DNA of 22,510 nt from NCBI GenBank assembly GCA_009776965.1, contig WRMU01000004.1, positions 1 through 22,510 of the forward strand. The letters run 5' to 3'. Both the position numbers and the translations under genes were made by a program. Shown here in pieces: positions 14,315-22,435 of this stretch. The notes below the pieces were generated by a model. The model had not been told where the DNA came from, ran no database searches, and saw only the letters and a list, made by a program, of their open reading frames with translations. Each line of letters starts with the position of its first letter. Position 1 is the stretch's first letter. This DNA comes from Microgenomates group bacterium. GTDB taxonomy: Bacteria > Patescibacteriota > Microgenomatia > UBA1400 > PJMF01.

Positions 14315-15573
14315 TTACTCACCTAGATTTAATTATCATCGCTGTTTTTCTCATTCTCGGCGGAATCTTTCGCCTCGCCAATTTCGAATCTCGCCATCAC
14401 TTCCTTGCCGATCAAGCCACCTCCTCCCTGCGGGCTAAGGAAATCTTTGATCATCGCGAACTCACTACCGTCGGCATTCCTGTCACCTCTCTCCACTGGC
14501 TCCAGCCCTACGCCCAACTCTATATCTCCTCCACCTCCTATTATTTCCAACTAATCCCCCTCATACTGGGCGGCTTTAACCCCCTCCACTCTAATTTTGT
14601 TATGGCTTGTCTCGGCACTCTCCTCATCATCCCCTTTTATCTTGGCGCCAAACTTCTTGTCAATCGTCGTGGCGCTGTTTTTCTCACCATCGTTTTTGCT
14701 CTCAGTCCTCTTTATGTCTATTTTTCCTCCTTCATGTGGAATCCCAACACCCTTCTCTTACTTTTTTCTCCTTTTATTTTGTTTCTCGGGCTATACCGAG
14801 CTTACCGCCGACCTATTTTTCTCGGCCTCGCCTGTGTCATTCTTGGCCTCATGGGCACCCTCCATTTTCAGTTTCTTTTTGCCGTGGCGGCCTTTGCTCT
14901 CTTTAGTCTGTTTTTTCTTATTAAGCACAAAAAATCCCCCCACCTTCTGTGGTTGATTGGCGGGTTATTTGTTGGTGTCTTTCCTCTAGTGCTTAATGAG
15001 CTAATTAAAGATTTTTACAACTTCCGCGTCCTTGGCTGGCTTTTTGCTCATCGCCATGAAATTACCGGCAGTGGCTTCGTCTGGCACTATCTTAGCAATG
15101 CCATTCTTCTCGGTCTCATTGGCCTCACCTACTTTTTCCATCGTTTTTTAAAGAATTGGCTTCTTATTTTAATTTCTTCCGCCTGTGTTATTTATGGCCT
15201 TTATGTTTCTTTTATTAGTCCTGTTGTGCGCAACGATTTCCAAATCTACCGGCAATTCCACGGACATCAAGACAACATCAAAATTGCCCAAATCATCAAT
15301 TCATTTGGCCCCCAAAACTTTAATGTTTTTAATCTAGCTCATGGCGATGATGGCACCGCCGATGTTATTAAATACTATCTTTATTGGCTTTTTCCCGAGA
15401 CTTACCAAAATATCAATCCAGACTATCTTGCCAACAACACTCTTTTTGTTATTGCCTTCCGCGACCATCAATTTATCGACGAAATCAACTACGAAATCAA
15501 CACTTTTGTTCCCAGCAGCATTGAACAGTTTGCGATAAACGACCAAGTTGTTCTTTATCTTTGGCGAAGGTAG
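14302..15573 (+). CDS. GT39-like multi-pass membrane protein
   Basis: A 423-residue protein with about ten hydrophobic segments. After the first helix comes FLADQATSSLRAKEIFDHRE (about 34-53), where D37 stands in the place of the acidic residue found in many prokaryotic GT39-like proteins (DQGRDxxxxxxI pattern). FSSFMWNPNTLLLLFSPFIL resembles the middle loop and helix of this group. It is shorter than its neighbours, with a small C-terminal soluble part (about 325-423). ATG 14302 lies inside the end of the upstream gene (13-nt overlap), so translation is probably coupled. A glycosyltransferase role on lipid-linked sugars is inferred from the family pattern; the catalytic site is less clear than in the genes at 8841-14314. 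Confidence 0.65.
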   Translation: MPKLITHLDLIIIAVFLILGGIFRLANFESRHHFLADQATSSLRAKEIFDHRELTTVGIPVTSLHWLQPYAQLYISSTSYYFQLIPLILGGFNPLHSNFVMACLGTLLIIPFYLGAKLLVNRRGAVFLTIVFALSPLYVYFSSFMWNPNTLLLLFSPFILFLGLYRAYRRPIFLGLACVILGLMGTLHFQFLFAVAAFALFSLFFLIKHKKSPHLLWLIGGLFVGVFPLVLNELIKDFYNFRVLGWLFAHRHEITGSGFVWHYLSNAILLGLIGLTYFFHRFLKNWLLILISSACVIYGLYVSFISPVVRNDFQIYRQFHGHQDNIKIAQIINSFGPQNFNVFNLAHGDDGTADVIKYYLYWLFPETYQNINPDYLANNTLFVIAFRDHQFIDEINYEINTFVPSSIEQFAINDQVVLYLWRR

Positions 15574-15579
15574 TATAAT
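15574..15579 (+). promoter_or_regulatory. -10 box of the acyltransferase gene, leaderless
   Basis: TATAAT directly follows the TAG stop of the preceding gene and lies 7 nt before ATG 15587. This promoter would let the acyltransferase be expressed apart from the two glycosyltransferase genes before it. Confidence 0.55.
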
Positions 15580-15586
15580 ATTTCCT

Positions 15587-16663
15587 ATGTCTATCCCTCT
15601 CACCATTTCTTCCCGCCTTTCTTCCGCCCTCGATTGTGTTCGCCTCTTCGCCATGATTGGAGTCGTTTTTCTCCACACCGCCTCTGGTTTTATTTTTCGT
15701 GCCGACATTGTTGAAAGTAAAATCTATTTCCCCATCGCCGTTTTTTATTCACTATCACTTACCTGTATTTCGCTTTTCTTTATGCTGAGCGGTTTTTTAA
15801 CTCTCCATAAACCCATTAGCGTTAAGGCCAATCTCCACAAAACCTTTTATCGCCTCATTCTCCCCCTTCTTTCTTTCATTTTTCTTGGCGCTCTACTCGA
15901 CTATTTTGGCCAACAATCACCTCAAAACTTCTTTATTGTTCTTTTTAATTATGTCTTAAATCTCATGAGCGGAAATCTCTGGTTTTTAGTTGTTCTTAGT
16001 TCTTTCTACCTTTTTCGTCCGCTATTTTCTCTAGTTCATGACAAAACTTTCTTTTGTTATCTCTTTATTGTCTGTTTTGCCTTAGGGTTTATTCTCCGCC
16101 TCACCCATCTCCATGACCCCTTCCTCTCCCAAGGTACTTTTTCCAACATTCTTTTTTGTCTTGGTTTTTACTTTTTTGGCGGCTATCAGCGCTTCTCTGA
16201 AATGAAGATTCTCGCCCCTCCCAAGATCGCCCTGCTTGTTTTTTCTTCTTTTGTCCTTATCGCGCTCAACATTTTCTTTGACCGCTATCAAATGCTTGCC
16301 ACTTATTTTTCCGCTCCTCGTCCGTACATTTTTACCTTCGCTCATGATTTCTGGCTTATTATCTCTCACTCTCTGCCTCTTCTGAGTTTTTGCCTCTGGC
16401 CTTTGTTTGTGTCTCTCCTCAATATCTCCAAGATTCTCTTCCCCCTGCTTAAAAAAGTCGCCACTCTTTCCTTTGGCATTTATCTTTTTCACACTCTCGT
16501 CATCAATTCTATTTTTTATTTCACTCGCTTCGGCTACGACAATCTTTCCCTCAACATTTACCAATATGTTCCGCTTAATTTCTTCTTAGTTCTCTCTTGC
16601 GCCCTCCTGCTTTCTTGGTTGGTTAGTAAGGTTCCCTATCTAAAAAAGATCATCGGTTTGTAG
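15587..16663 (+). CDS. Membrane acyltransferase, acyltransferase family 3
   Basis: A 358-residue protein with about ten membrane helices. The N-terminus ALDCVRLFAMIGVVFLHTAS fits the family 3 (OafA/WecH/NolL-like) opening LDxxRxxAxxxVxxxH, with the conserved H of FLHTA. ISLFFMLSGFL and GNLWFLVVLSSFYLFRPLF match the later family blocks (FFxLSGFL and LWFLxxLxxxYLxxP). Such proteins acetylate or otherwise acylate sugars or surface polymers, which suits the glycosyltransferase context. The frame opens at 15548, but the family block begins soon after ATG 15587, and a TATAAT 7 nt upstream supports that start. The substrate is unknown. Confidence 0.85.
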   Translation: MSIPLTISSRLSSALDCVRLFAMIGVVFLHTASGFIFRADIVESKIYFPIAVFYSLSLTCISLFFMLSGFLTLHKPISVKANLHKTFYRLILPLLSFIFLGALLDYFGQQSPQNFFIVLFNYVLNLMSGNLWFLVVLSSFYLFRPLFSLVHDKTFFCYLFIVCFALGFILRLTHLHDPFLSQGTFSNILFCLGFYFFGGYQRFSEMKILAPPKIALLVFSSFVLIALNIFFDRYQMLATYFSAPRPYIFTFAHDFWLIISHSLPLLSFCLWPLFVSLLNISKILFPLLKKVATLSFGIYLFHTLVINSIFYFTRFGYDNLSLNIYQYVPLNFFLVLSCALLLSWLVSKVPYLKKIIGL

Positions 16664-16715
16664 CTACCTAAACTCCCTTAAGCTACTAATCAGTCCCACC
16701 CTTGGTTTTCCCACC

Positions 16716-18320
16716 CTACCTCGCATTAAATCCTCCATCCAAGTCACTACTCGAGGGGATCGCTATTATTTCCTCCGTCAGCTCATATTTCTCAATTATA
16801 TATCCATCTGGCAGCTCCCATGTTTTAGCGGGCACTATTCCGTCTGGAATCCCCACCATCTCCCTCCGCCAATAGCTACTTTGCATTACTCCTTTCGCGT
16901 CATAGAAAGGAGCCACAATCAAGTAAGTAGCTGGCTGCTTTTGATAAACAACCGCTTCCTGCTCGGGATAGCGCCTCTTCATCACTGTCATCATTCCCTT
17001 GCTTGAATAAGCCCACACATCTGGAGTATAAATAAAATATCCAAACTTTTCTTCGCCGTCCCCATAAATCGTCTCTCCCAGTTTTTCTTGAAACGACCAA
17101 TTACTAGAGACTTGCCCGATCTCTTGGCTCGCCGTTTGCGAGAAAAGAACCATGGCCATTATGCCCTGTAAAACCACAAATCCCAAAAACACTTTTATCC
17201 ACCAATATTGAAGGGCAGTCGCCGCTATCGCCAGAGCAATCAGCCCCAACGCTGTCACCGGCAAATAATGCCAAATCAAAATCTCACCATTAAAAAACAA
17301 CACAATCACAAAAAACCACACATAATAATTGGTCGCCGTCCAGAACACATCCGCATCCACCATTTTTAACTTCTCCGCCAATTTTCCCTTTAAGTTTTCC
17401 TTCTGCTTCAGCAGCCAAGCCATCAGCCCAATAATCGCCATCCCCATAACTCCAAAAATCCGTTTTTCAGGCTTAGCAAAAAGTGCCAGCCCGTCTACGA
17501 CCAATACCTCCCACCGCTGCTCAATTCTCCTCGACCATAGTGTCTTCTCCACCTCATTTTTCCCCACATTCGTTTCCAATAAAGCCCCCAGCGCCGCCTT
17601 AATTTGGGGGAAACCATGGCGCAATTCAAAAATCACATAATTAAATAAAGGCAAAACTATCAGTCCAAACAAAGCCATATCCCTCCATTTCTTCTCCCTC
17701 ACCATCTCCGGCAATAACATCCCTAGCGTAATCAAAAACATTGGTACCCCCGCCGCCTTCTCGAATTGAATGATCGCCCCCATCAAGAAAATATGTCCCA
17801 CCAACCATCTCGCTCTTCCCGTACGTTTATATTGCACCAAACTCACCAGCAAAGCCGGCATTAACAAAAACGCCCCATAAGGATTAGTCATTCGATACAT
17901 ATAAGGCGCAATAAACAAAGCCAACAGTATTGTTGCCACCATGGCCACTTTCTGATTAGTAATTTTCTTAATTATCCAATAATCAAAAATTAAAAACCCA
18001 CTCACTAAAACCACCCACCACCACCCAATCACCACTGGATTTCCCTTTCCCAATAAATACGCCGGCATATTGCTATATGCCCATAGTGGCCCATGAAAAA
18101 TGCCCGGAATGCTTGTCCGCGGACCAATTAAAATCAATCCTTTTTGCGAGATTTCATCAAAAATCAAGAAATCCCGCCCCACATCTGTGAAAAACAAAAT
18201 ATCCCCCCGCAAAACATAAGACGCCCCCAGAGCTACCACCACAGCACAAACAATTCCCGCAACTAAAGGACGCCACCATTTTTGCCAAACTTTCATTGCC
18301 GCCATTATTTTTCCCCTCAT
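16716..18320 (-). CDS. GT39-like membrane glycosyltransferase, tandem paralogue
   Basis: A 534-residue multi-pass protein. After the first helix comes FFTDVGRDFLIFDEI, then LIGPRTSIPGIFHGPLWAY, a block typical of a prokaryotic GT39-like group (DxxRDxxxxxEI ... GPxTSxxGxFHGPLWYY). FELRHGFPQ near the middle is also shared with the upstream gene, so the two arose by duplication. A soluble C-terminal part follows from about residue 400. The start ATGA overlaps the upstream stop by 4 nt. It is the last gene of the operon that begins at 21615 and converges on the acyltransferase gene across 52 bp, where I see only a weak GTAGCT/AGCTAC inverted repeat. The sugar and acceptor are unknown. Confidence 0.8.
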   Translation of the reverse strand: MRGKIMAAMKVWQKWWRPLVAGIVCAVVVALGASYVLRGDILFFTDVGRDFLIFDEISQKGLILIGPRTSIPGIFHGPLWAYSNMPAYLLGKGNPVVIGWWWVVLVSGFLIFDYWIIKKITNQKVAMVATILLALFIAPYMYRMTNPYGAFLLMPALLVSLVQYKRTGRARWLVGHIFLMGAIIQFEKAAGVPMFLITLGMLLPEMVREKKWRDMALFGLIVLPLFNYVIFELRHGFPQIKAALGALLETNVGKNEVEKTLWSRRIEQRWEVLVVDGLALFAKPEKRIFGVMGMAIIGLMAWLLKQKENLKGKLAEKLKMVDADVFWTATNYYVWFFVIVLFFNGEILIWHYLPVTALGLIALAIAATALQYWWIKVFLGFVVLQGIMAMVLFSQTASQEIGQVSSNWSFQEKLGETIYGDGEEKFGYFIYTPDVWAYSSKGMMTVMKRRYPEQEAVVYQKQPATYLIVAPFYDAKGVMQSSYWRREMVGIPDGIVPAKTWELPDGYIIEKYELTEEIIAIPSSSDLDGGFNAR

Positions 18321-19879
18321 CTAAACTCCAATCCCTTGATCAGATTTTCATCCGCCGCCACTCCTCTCTCCTCCTCATCCAAATTATATCTCTTCACCCT
18401 AAATCCATCTCCTTGATACAAATCACTCTCATATTTCCATTCCCCATCCGCCTCTCGCTCTATTCTCACCTGCGATTTCTGCCAGTAGTCCGGATTTGCG
18501 TCTGGGTTGTATGTTGCTTCATTTGGCGCTATTAACAAGTAAGTAATCTCTCTCTTTTCATAAGGATAGACTACCATGTCATACCTTTTCCCCCAATATT
18601 TCATCGCATATTTACTGCCATATCCCAACTGATCGGCCGTCCACGCAAAGTATCCAAACTCTTTTCCCTCGGCGTTTTCCATCACATCCCTTGCCATTGC
18701 CCCATAAAAAGTCCACCGCTCAATATTCTCTTTTGCATCTTGTTTCCAATAGTCCGCGCCCATTATTCCAATTCGCCCCACATTTACCACAATCATTCCC
18801 ATCGCCAATATCTTTAGCGCCTTATATTTATCTATCGCCATCGCCGCCAACAAACAAATTATCGGCCACAAGTTATCATAATAATAACTTCTTATTTCTC
18901 CACGAAAGGGGATGGTAAAAATCCAAAAGCTCCCCACCATCAATAGCCCCAGCCAAATACTCGCCCTCATCACCTCCGTCTCCTCCTCTCTCTCCATCAA
19001 TAATCTGCCGCTGGCCACCACCAAAATTATGCCCGCCATAGCCCCTCCTCCTCGCCAAACCTGCGAGCTAAAAGGCAATAAAGTAAATCCTCCTACTAGC
19101 GCTTGTCCCCGCAGGCGCAAATAATTAATCAGCTCAAACGCCTCGCTATTATCCCGATCTCCCTCGGCCAGATACCTCACTGCGCTTCTGGTCTGCAAAA
19201 AATCATGTCGCAGATCAAATACCACAAAAGTGCTCAAAGGAATTAACATAATTCCCAAACACCATAAATGCCTCCATAACTTATTCTTAACCATAAAATA
19301 AACCAGATATAGCCCCACCCCCAACAATACCGGTACCCCCAACGCCATCTGAAACTGCACCATCATTCCCAATAAAAATACTCCGCCCAGCAGCCATCTT
19401 GCTTTTTTGCTCGCCAAATATTCACTCAAACAATACCAGCTCGGCATAATCAGAAACATTGCCGGCGTACTCTGCAACATCCTGCCCGCCAAAAACACCG
19501 TCAGACACATCAATAGCGTCGTTGCCAAAAGCGCTATGTCCATTCCTTGCCTCTTTTTTATCAAGTAAAAACTCACTCCCAGAGAAGCCACATACATCAC
19601 CATCCACCACACTCCCATCGCCGCCGGACTGCCGCCCACCATCACAAACATCGGCAGATTTAGATAATACCAAGCCGGTCCATGAAAAACTCCCGCTATT
19701 CCCCCCGACTTCGGCCCAATCAATGTCAACTTTCCAGTCTCCACCATCTCATCCATCACCAAAAAATCTCTCGCCACATCCGCATGAAACCAAATATCCC
19801 CGCGCCACAAATGCAGCGAGCCTACTCCAAGTAAAAACACCATTACTACCACTAAAAAAATCCGATAAAACTTCCTCAT
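18317..19879 (-). CDS. GT39-like membrane glycosyltransferase, tandem paralogue
   Basis: A 520-residue multi-pass protein with the same plan as the next gene: FHADVARDFLVMDEMVETGK after the first helix, LIGPKSGGIAGVFHGPAWYY, and FDLRHDFLQTRSAVRYL after the middle helices. The D-RDF-E pattern probably holds the acidic catalytic residue used with polyprenyl-phosphate sugars. It has about ten hydrophobic segments and a C-terminal soluble part from about residue 390. Four-nt ATGA overlaps on both sides place it in the middle of a three-gene operon. The conserved blocks differ enough from those in the 16716-18320 gene to suggest an old duplication with possible change of substrate. Confidence 0.8.
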   Translation of the reverse strand: MRKFYRIFLVVVMVFLLGVGSLHLWRGDIWFHADVARDFLVMDEMVETGKLTLIGPKSGGIAGVFHGPAWYYLNLPMFVMVGGSPAAMGVWWMVMYVASLGVSFYLIKKRQGMDIALLATTLLMCLTVFLAGRMLQSTPAMFLIMPSWYCLSEYLASKKARWLLGGVFLLGMMVQFQMALGVPVLLGVGLYLVYFMVKNKLWRHLWCLGIMLIPLSTFVVFDLRHDFLQTRSAVRYLAEGDRDNSEAFELINYLRLRGQALVGGFTLLPFSSQVWRGGGAMAGIILVVASGRLLMEREEETEVMRASIWLGLLMVGSFWIFTIPFRGEIRSYYYDNLWPIICLLAAMAIDKYKALKILAMGMIVVNVGRIGIMGADYWKQDAKENIERWTFYGAMARDVMENAEGKEFGYFAWTADQLGYGSKYAMKYWGKRYDMVVYPYEKREITYLLIAPNEATYNPDANPDYWQKSQVRIEREADGEWKYESDLYQGDGFRVKRYNLDEEERGVAADENLIKGLEFR

Positions 19880-21615
19880 TTTTTCGCCTTTTTCTTTTTA
19901 TAAATCACCACCCCTCCAATTATAACCAAAGTCCCTCCCGCCGCCATATAGCTTAAGCGCTGCCATAAACTCCCCGGATAGGTCAGTATAAACTTGCCAT
20001 TCCCCGAAATAGTCGCCATCATTAATCCTCGCTCTCCTTCCGAGAGCTCTATAATTCCTCCTTCACCATCAACCCTCTCGAGTTTATAGCCATAATAATA
20101 CAATCTTGGCAGCTCAAAAACCCCCTCCTCCTCATTATTTTCAATCTCCATCTCCAGATACGGCGGCTCATCCACCCCTATCTTTATCACCACCGCGCTG
20201 TCCGTCGCCACCCGCCCGTCTCCCCCCATCACCAACACCTCTCCTCCTCGCCCCTCGAGTAGCTCATCATAATGCGCTAAGGCCGCCATCGGCAAATGTT
20301 CGTAGTCCCAACCCTGTGCTGCTCGCGGCGCCCAACTAATATAATCAATCGAGTCAAAAGCAATTAGTTTATAAGAACCCAGATACCAAAAAGTGTGCGC
20401 CGTCCAAACCAGAGTAGTCGCCCCTAGTGCTATAGCCGTTTTTTTATACGATTTACTCCATAACACCGCCCCCGTCGCCGCCAATAAACAAAATATCGGC
20501 GTACTAAACAAATGCAGTCGATAAGGAAACTGAATCGCCAGCATAAACTTGGGTAAAATAAACCAAACCCCCGGCACCATAGAAGCGATCAAGTAGACAG
20601 CCGCTATCCCTCCCATCACATAATAAAAAACAGGAGGGCCGAGTCGTTTTTTGATTCGCCCCCACCTCCCCATCGCCACCGCCAGCCCCAGTATCATCCA
20701 CCCGCCTAGTATGGTAACAGACGCTGCCGGATGAGCTTTCGTCAGCCCAAAAGTAAAAGCAATGTCCAAGGGAACAATCTTTTCTATCGCCCGCTCTCCG
20801 GTATAACCCATATTGGTCTCATCAAACACCGCGTAATCGCCCCGCCACCGCTGTTCCATCAACCCCACCAAAAATGGGCTCCCCAACAACAGACAAACCC
20901 CTCCCGCGATCAACAATGTCTTCCAAGCCTGCCAAGAACGATAAAACCGAGGCAGGCAACAAAGTATCGCTGCTCCCACCATCACCGCCGTATAAAGAAT
21001 CGAAATCGTATGGCTATAAATAATCAACGTAAAACTCGGGACAAAGGCCACCAAAAACCTCTTATAATCCGCCGCATAAAAATAATAAATGCTCAATATC
21101 ACTATCGGCAGCCAAATAAACGCCAAAAACTCCCCATAAGCGCTCCTCAGAAAAAAATCCGCCAAAAAATAGGGCGCGCTCATATATAAAAGCGCCGCCA
21201 CAAACCCCGCGCTCAAGCGCTTCAATATCACTCTCGCCGCCAAAAACATTACCGTCCCCGCCATTCCCATACACAACCAGATAAAAATCCGGAAAGTAGC
21301 CAGCATAGACGTCATTCCCACTAAAGATAATCCCGCCGCCAATAAAGCTGGTAACACATGGGGTAGGGGAGGGTAGAACAACCGCGTCCCATAGCCAAAA
21401 TTATTAAAAACAATCGGCTCAATCACCCAAGACAGTGCACTTCGATTCTCAAAACCCAACGAGGTTTGCAAAGCAAAAGTCTGCCCAAAATGAAATAAAA
21501 AATCATGTCCTACCGCCACCATCCTCGATAGTCGCGTAGAAAGAACAAAAGAGAGGACAAAAATAACCCCCACCACAGCCACCAAGATAAATCTCTTTCT
21601 CCCTCCTTTCGTCAT
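19876..21615 (-). CDS. PTPS-related/YfhO-like multi-pass membrane protein, putative glycosyltransferase
   Basis: A 579-residue protein. After the first helix comes VAVGHDFLFHFGQTFALQ (about 33-50), matching the GHDxxFHL block of membrane proteins called 6-pyruvoyl-tetrahydropterin synthase-related. LFYPPLPHVLPALLAAGLSL and RSAYGEFLAFIWLPIVILSI are further blocks of that group. A soluble beta-rich region lies near residues 440-550, then a last helix and a KKKKAKK tail facing the cytoplasm. The family is GT-C-like in design, and an envelope glycan role is inferred; the pterin name is misleading. TATAAT lies 6 nt before the ATG, so it heads the three-gene operon with a leaderless start. Confidence 0.78.
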   Translation of the reverse strand: MTKGGRKRFILVAVVGVIFVLSFVLSTRLSRMVAVGHDFLFHFGQTFALQTSLGFENRSALSWVIEPIVFNNFGYGTRLFYPPLPHVLPALLAAGLSLVGMTSMLATFRIFIWLCMGMAGTVMFLAARVILKRLSAGFVAALLYMSAPYFLADFFLRSAYGEFLAFIWLPIVILSIYYFYAADYKRFLVAFVPSFTLIIYSHTISILYTAVMVGAAILCCLPRFYRSWQAWKTLLIAGGVCLLLGSPFLVGLMEQRWRGDYAVFDETNMGYTGERAIEKIVPLDIAFTFGLTKAHPAASVTILGGWMILGLAVAMGRWGRIKKRLGPPVFYYVMGGIAAVYLIASMVPGVWFILPKFMLAIQFPYRLHLFSTPIFCLLAATGAVLWSKSYKKTAIALGATTLVWTAHTFWYLGSYKLIAFDSIDYISWAPRAAQGWDYEHLPMAALAHYDELLEGRGGEVLVMGGDGRVATDSAVVIKIGVDEPPYLEMEIENNEEEGVFELPRLYYYGYKLERVDGEGGIIELSEGERGLMMATISGNGKFILTYPGSLWQRLSYMAAGGTLVIIGGVVIYKKKKAKK

Positions 21616-21621
21616 TAGGCT

Positions 21622-21627
21622 ATTATA
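21622..21627 (-). promoter_or_regulatory. -10 box of the 21615-16716 operon
   Basis: TATAAT on the minus strand, 6 nt before the ATG at 21615 and 2 nt after the TAG stop of the RRM gene (TAG-GT-TATAAT). A leaderless transcript is predicted. Confidence 0.55.
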
Positions 21628-21629
21628 AC

Positions 21630-21941
21630 CTAAATCCGATATCCTCGGTCTGAGCCTCTGCCGCCGCCGAAGTCTCTTTTCTTGGGAGGCTCCGACACAT
21701 TCACCAATAATTTCCTCTCGAAAAACTCGGTTTCGTGTAGCGCTTTAATCGCGGCCTGCGCCGCTTCGGGATCATCAAACTCCACAAAAGCGATACCTCG
21801 CGAATGATTACGATTGAACTTATCCATCACTACTTCTGCCTTGACAATATTTCCGTATTGACCGAACAACTCGATCAAGTCGTTGTCGCGCACCTTCCAA
21901 GACAAATTGCCGACAAATAATTTTGCTGGATTAGCTTCCAT
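21630..21941 (-). CDS. Small RRM-type RNA-binding protein
   Basis: A 103-residue protein made of one RRM domain and a short glycine/arginine-rich tail (FGGGRGSDRGYR). RNP2 is LFVGNL (8-13); RNP1 is RGIAFVEF (48-55). The third RNP1 position, usually aromatic, is Ile, while F52 is kept. Bacterial proteins of this type, best known in cyanobacteria and also common in CPR, are often cold-induced and bind single-stranded RNA. ATG 21941 lies about 58 nt after the predicted transcription start, a long leader for this window; it includes AAGAAAG near the start codon. A role in RNA chaperoning is inferred. Confidence 0.92.
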   Translation of the reverse strand: MEANPAKLFVGNLSWKVRDNDLIELFGQYGNIVKAEVVMDKFNRNHSRGIAFVEFDDPEAAQAAIKALHETEFFERKLLVNVSEPPKKRDFGGGRGSDRGYRI

Positions 21942-22005
21942 ACAAACTTTCTTTTTACTTCCAACTTAAACACTAAATGAGAAGATATAAATTAATACTA
22001 CCCCT

Positions 22006-22011
22006 ATTATA
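22006..22011 (-). promoter_or_regulatory. -10 box of the RRM gene, extended type
   Basis: TGG-TATAAT on the minus strand. The predicted start is near 21999, giving a leader of about 58 nt to the ATG at 21941. It is divergent from the promoter at 22032-22037, 20 bp away. Confidence 0.55.
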
Positions 22012-22031
22012 CCACATTCCCCCAAATATGT

Positions 22032-22037
22032 TATAAT
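22032..22037 (+). promoter_or_regulatory. -10 box of the AbrB-like gene, extended type
   Basis: TGT-TATAAT on the plus strand. The predicted start falls on an ATG 7 nt downstream (22045), the first codon of a short open frame ahead of the regulator gene. Confidence 0.6.
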
Positions 22038-22044
22038 ATATCCC

Positions 22045-22071
22045 ATGAGGTCGTTTCTCATCATTCTTTGA
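22045..22071 (+). CDS. Possible leaderless leader peptide of 8 residues
   Basis: ATG 22045, at the predicted transcription start, opens a frame coding MRSFLIIL followed by TGA at 22069-22071. It ends 22 nt before the TTG start of the AbrB-like gene, and the strong AAAGGAGGG site lies between. Its start has the TATAAT-N7-ATG spacing seen at other genes. It may be an accident of an A at the start site; no codon-usage test is possible at this length. Confidence 0.3.
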   Translation: MRSFLIIL

Positions 22072-22093
22072 ACAAAAGAAAGGAGGGTGTCAG

Positions 22094-22384
22094 TTGGCCA
22101 TGGCTTGCAAACTGATAACTTTCGATACGCAGGGCAGAATACTTCTGATCCAGCAATGGAAAGACGCCAAAACCGTCTTCGTGTGGTGGGATACAGAAAA
22201 AAACTACATCTGTATTTCTCGCCAACCCAAAGACGACACCATTCTCAACGAGATGAAGGTAGATGCAAAAGGCAGGGTTTTTATTCCCTCGGATTTTCGC
22301 GAAGCCGCCAAAGCCTCTCGGCTTTGTGTGGTCGCCACCATGGAACAGATCTCCCTCATTCCTCTTGTTGAGAACAAAAAGTAA
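22094..22384 (+). CDS. Single-chain double AbrB/SpoVT-like DNA-binding regulator
   Basis: A 96-residue protein. The C-terminal half has KVDAKGRVFIPSDFREAA (about 56-73), a clear SpoVT/AbrB swapped-hairpin motif. The N-terminal half has ITFDTQGRILLIQQWKDA (about 8-25), which repeats the pattern DxxGRxxxxxxWKDA. Two half-sites in one chain resemble MraZ, but this is shorter and lacks the MraZ context (no mraW or ftsL nearby). Such proteins bind DNA near their own promoters or act as antitoxins; no toxin gene follows. TTG 22094 lies 7 nt after GGAGG (22082-22086), better spaced than ATG 22100 (13 nt), so I chose it. A strong terminator follows the stop, so this is a single-gene unit. Confidence 0.8.
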   Translation: MAMACKLITFDTQGRILLIQQWKDAKTVFVWWDTEKNYICISRQPKDDTILNEMKVDAKGRVFIPSDFREAAKASRLCVVATMEQISLIPLVENKK

Positions 22385-22415
22385 GACGATGGTCAACTCC
22401 CATCGTCTTTTTTTT
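22384..22415 (+). terminator. Rho-independent terminator of the AbrB-like gene
   Basis: AGACGATGG (22384-22392) pairs perfectly with CCATCGTCT (22400-22408) around a 7-nt loop, followed by eight T (22408-22415). The stem starts at the last base of the TAA stop. It is the only classical terminator I can see in the window. Confidence 0.9.
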
Positions 22416-22435
22416 ACTTTCCCCGCCATTTGTGG

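Noticed and set aside
16082..16564. 160-codon minus-strand frame rich in Lys and Glu inside the acyltransferase gene
   Set aside because: It is the antisense of conserved membrane-helix codons and has no independent promoter or ribosome site.
16660..16686. GTAGCT ... AGCTAC inverted repeat between convergent genes as a terminator
   Set aside because: The stem is 6 bp with a 15-nt loop and no T-run on either strand; too weak to call. A similar AGCTAC-TACT-GTAGCT repeat at 113-128 overlaps a stop codon but also lacks a T-run.
22087..22371. Alternative GTG-started frame overlapping the AbrB-like gene
   Set aside because: The other frame carries the duplicated AbrB pattern and ends at the terminator; this one has no domain signal.
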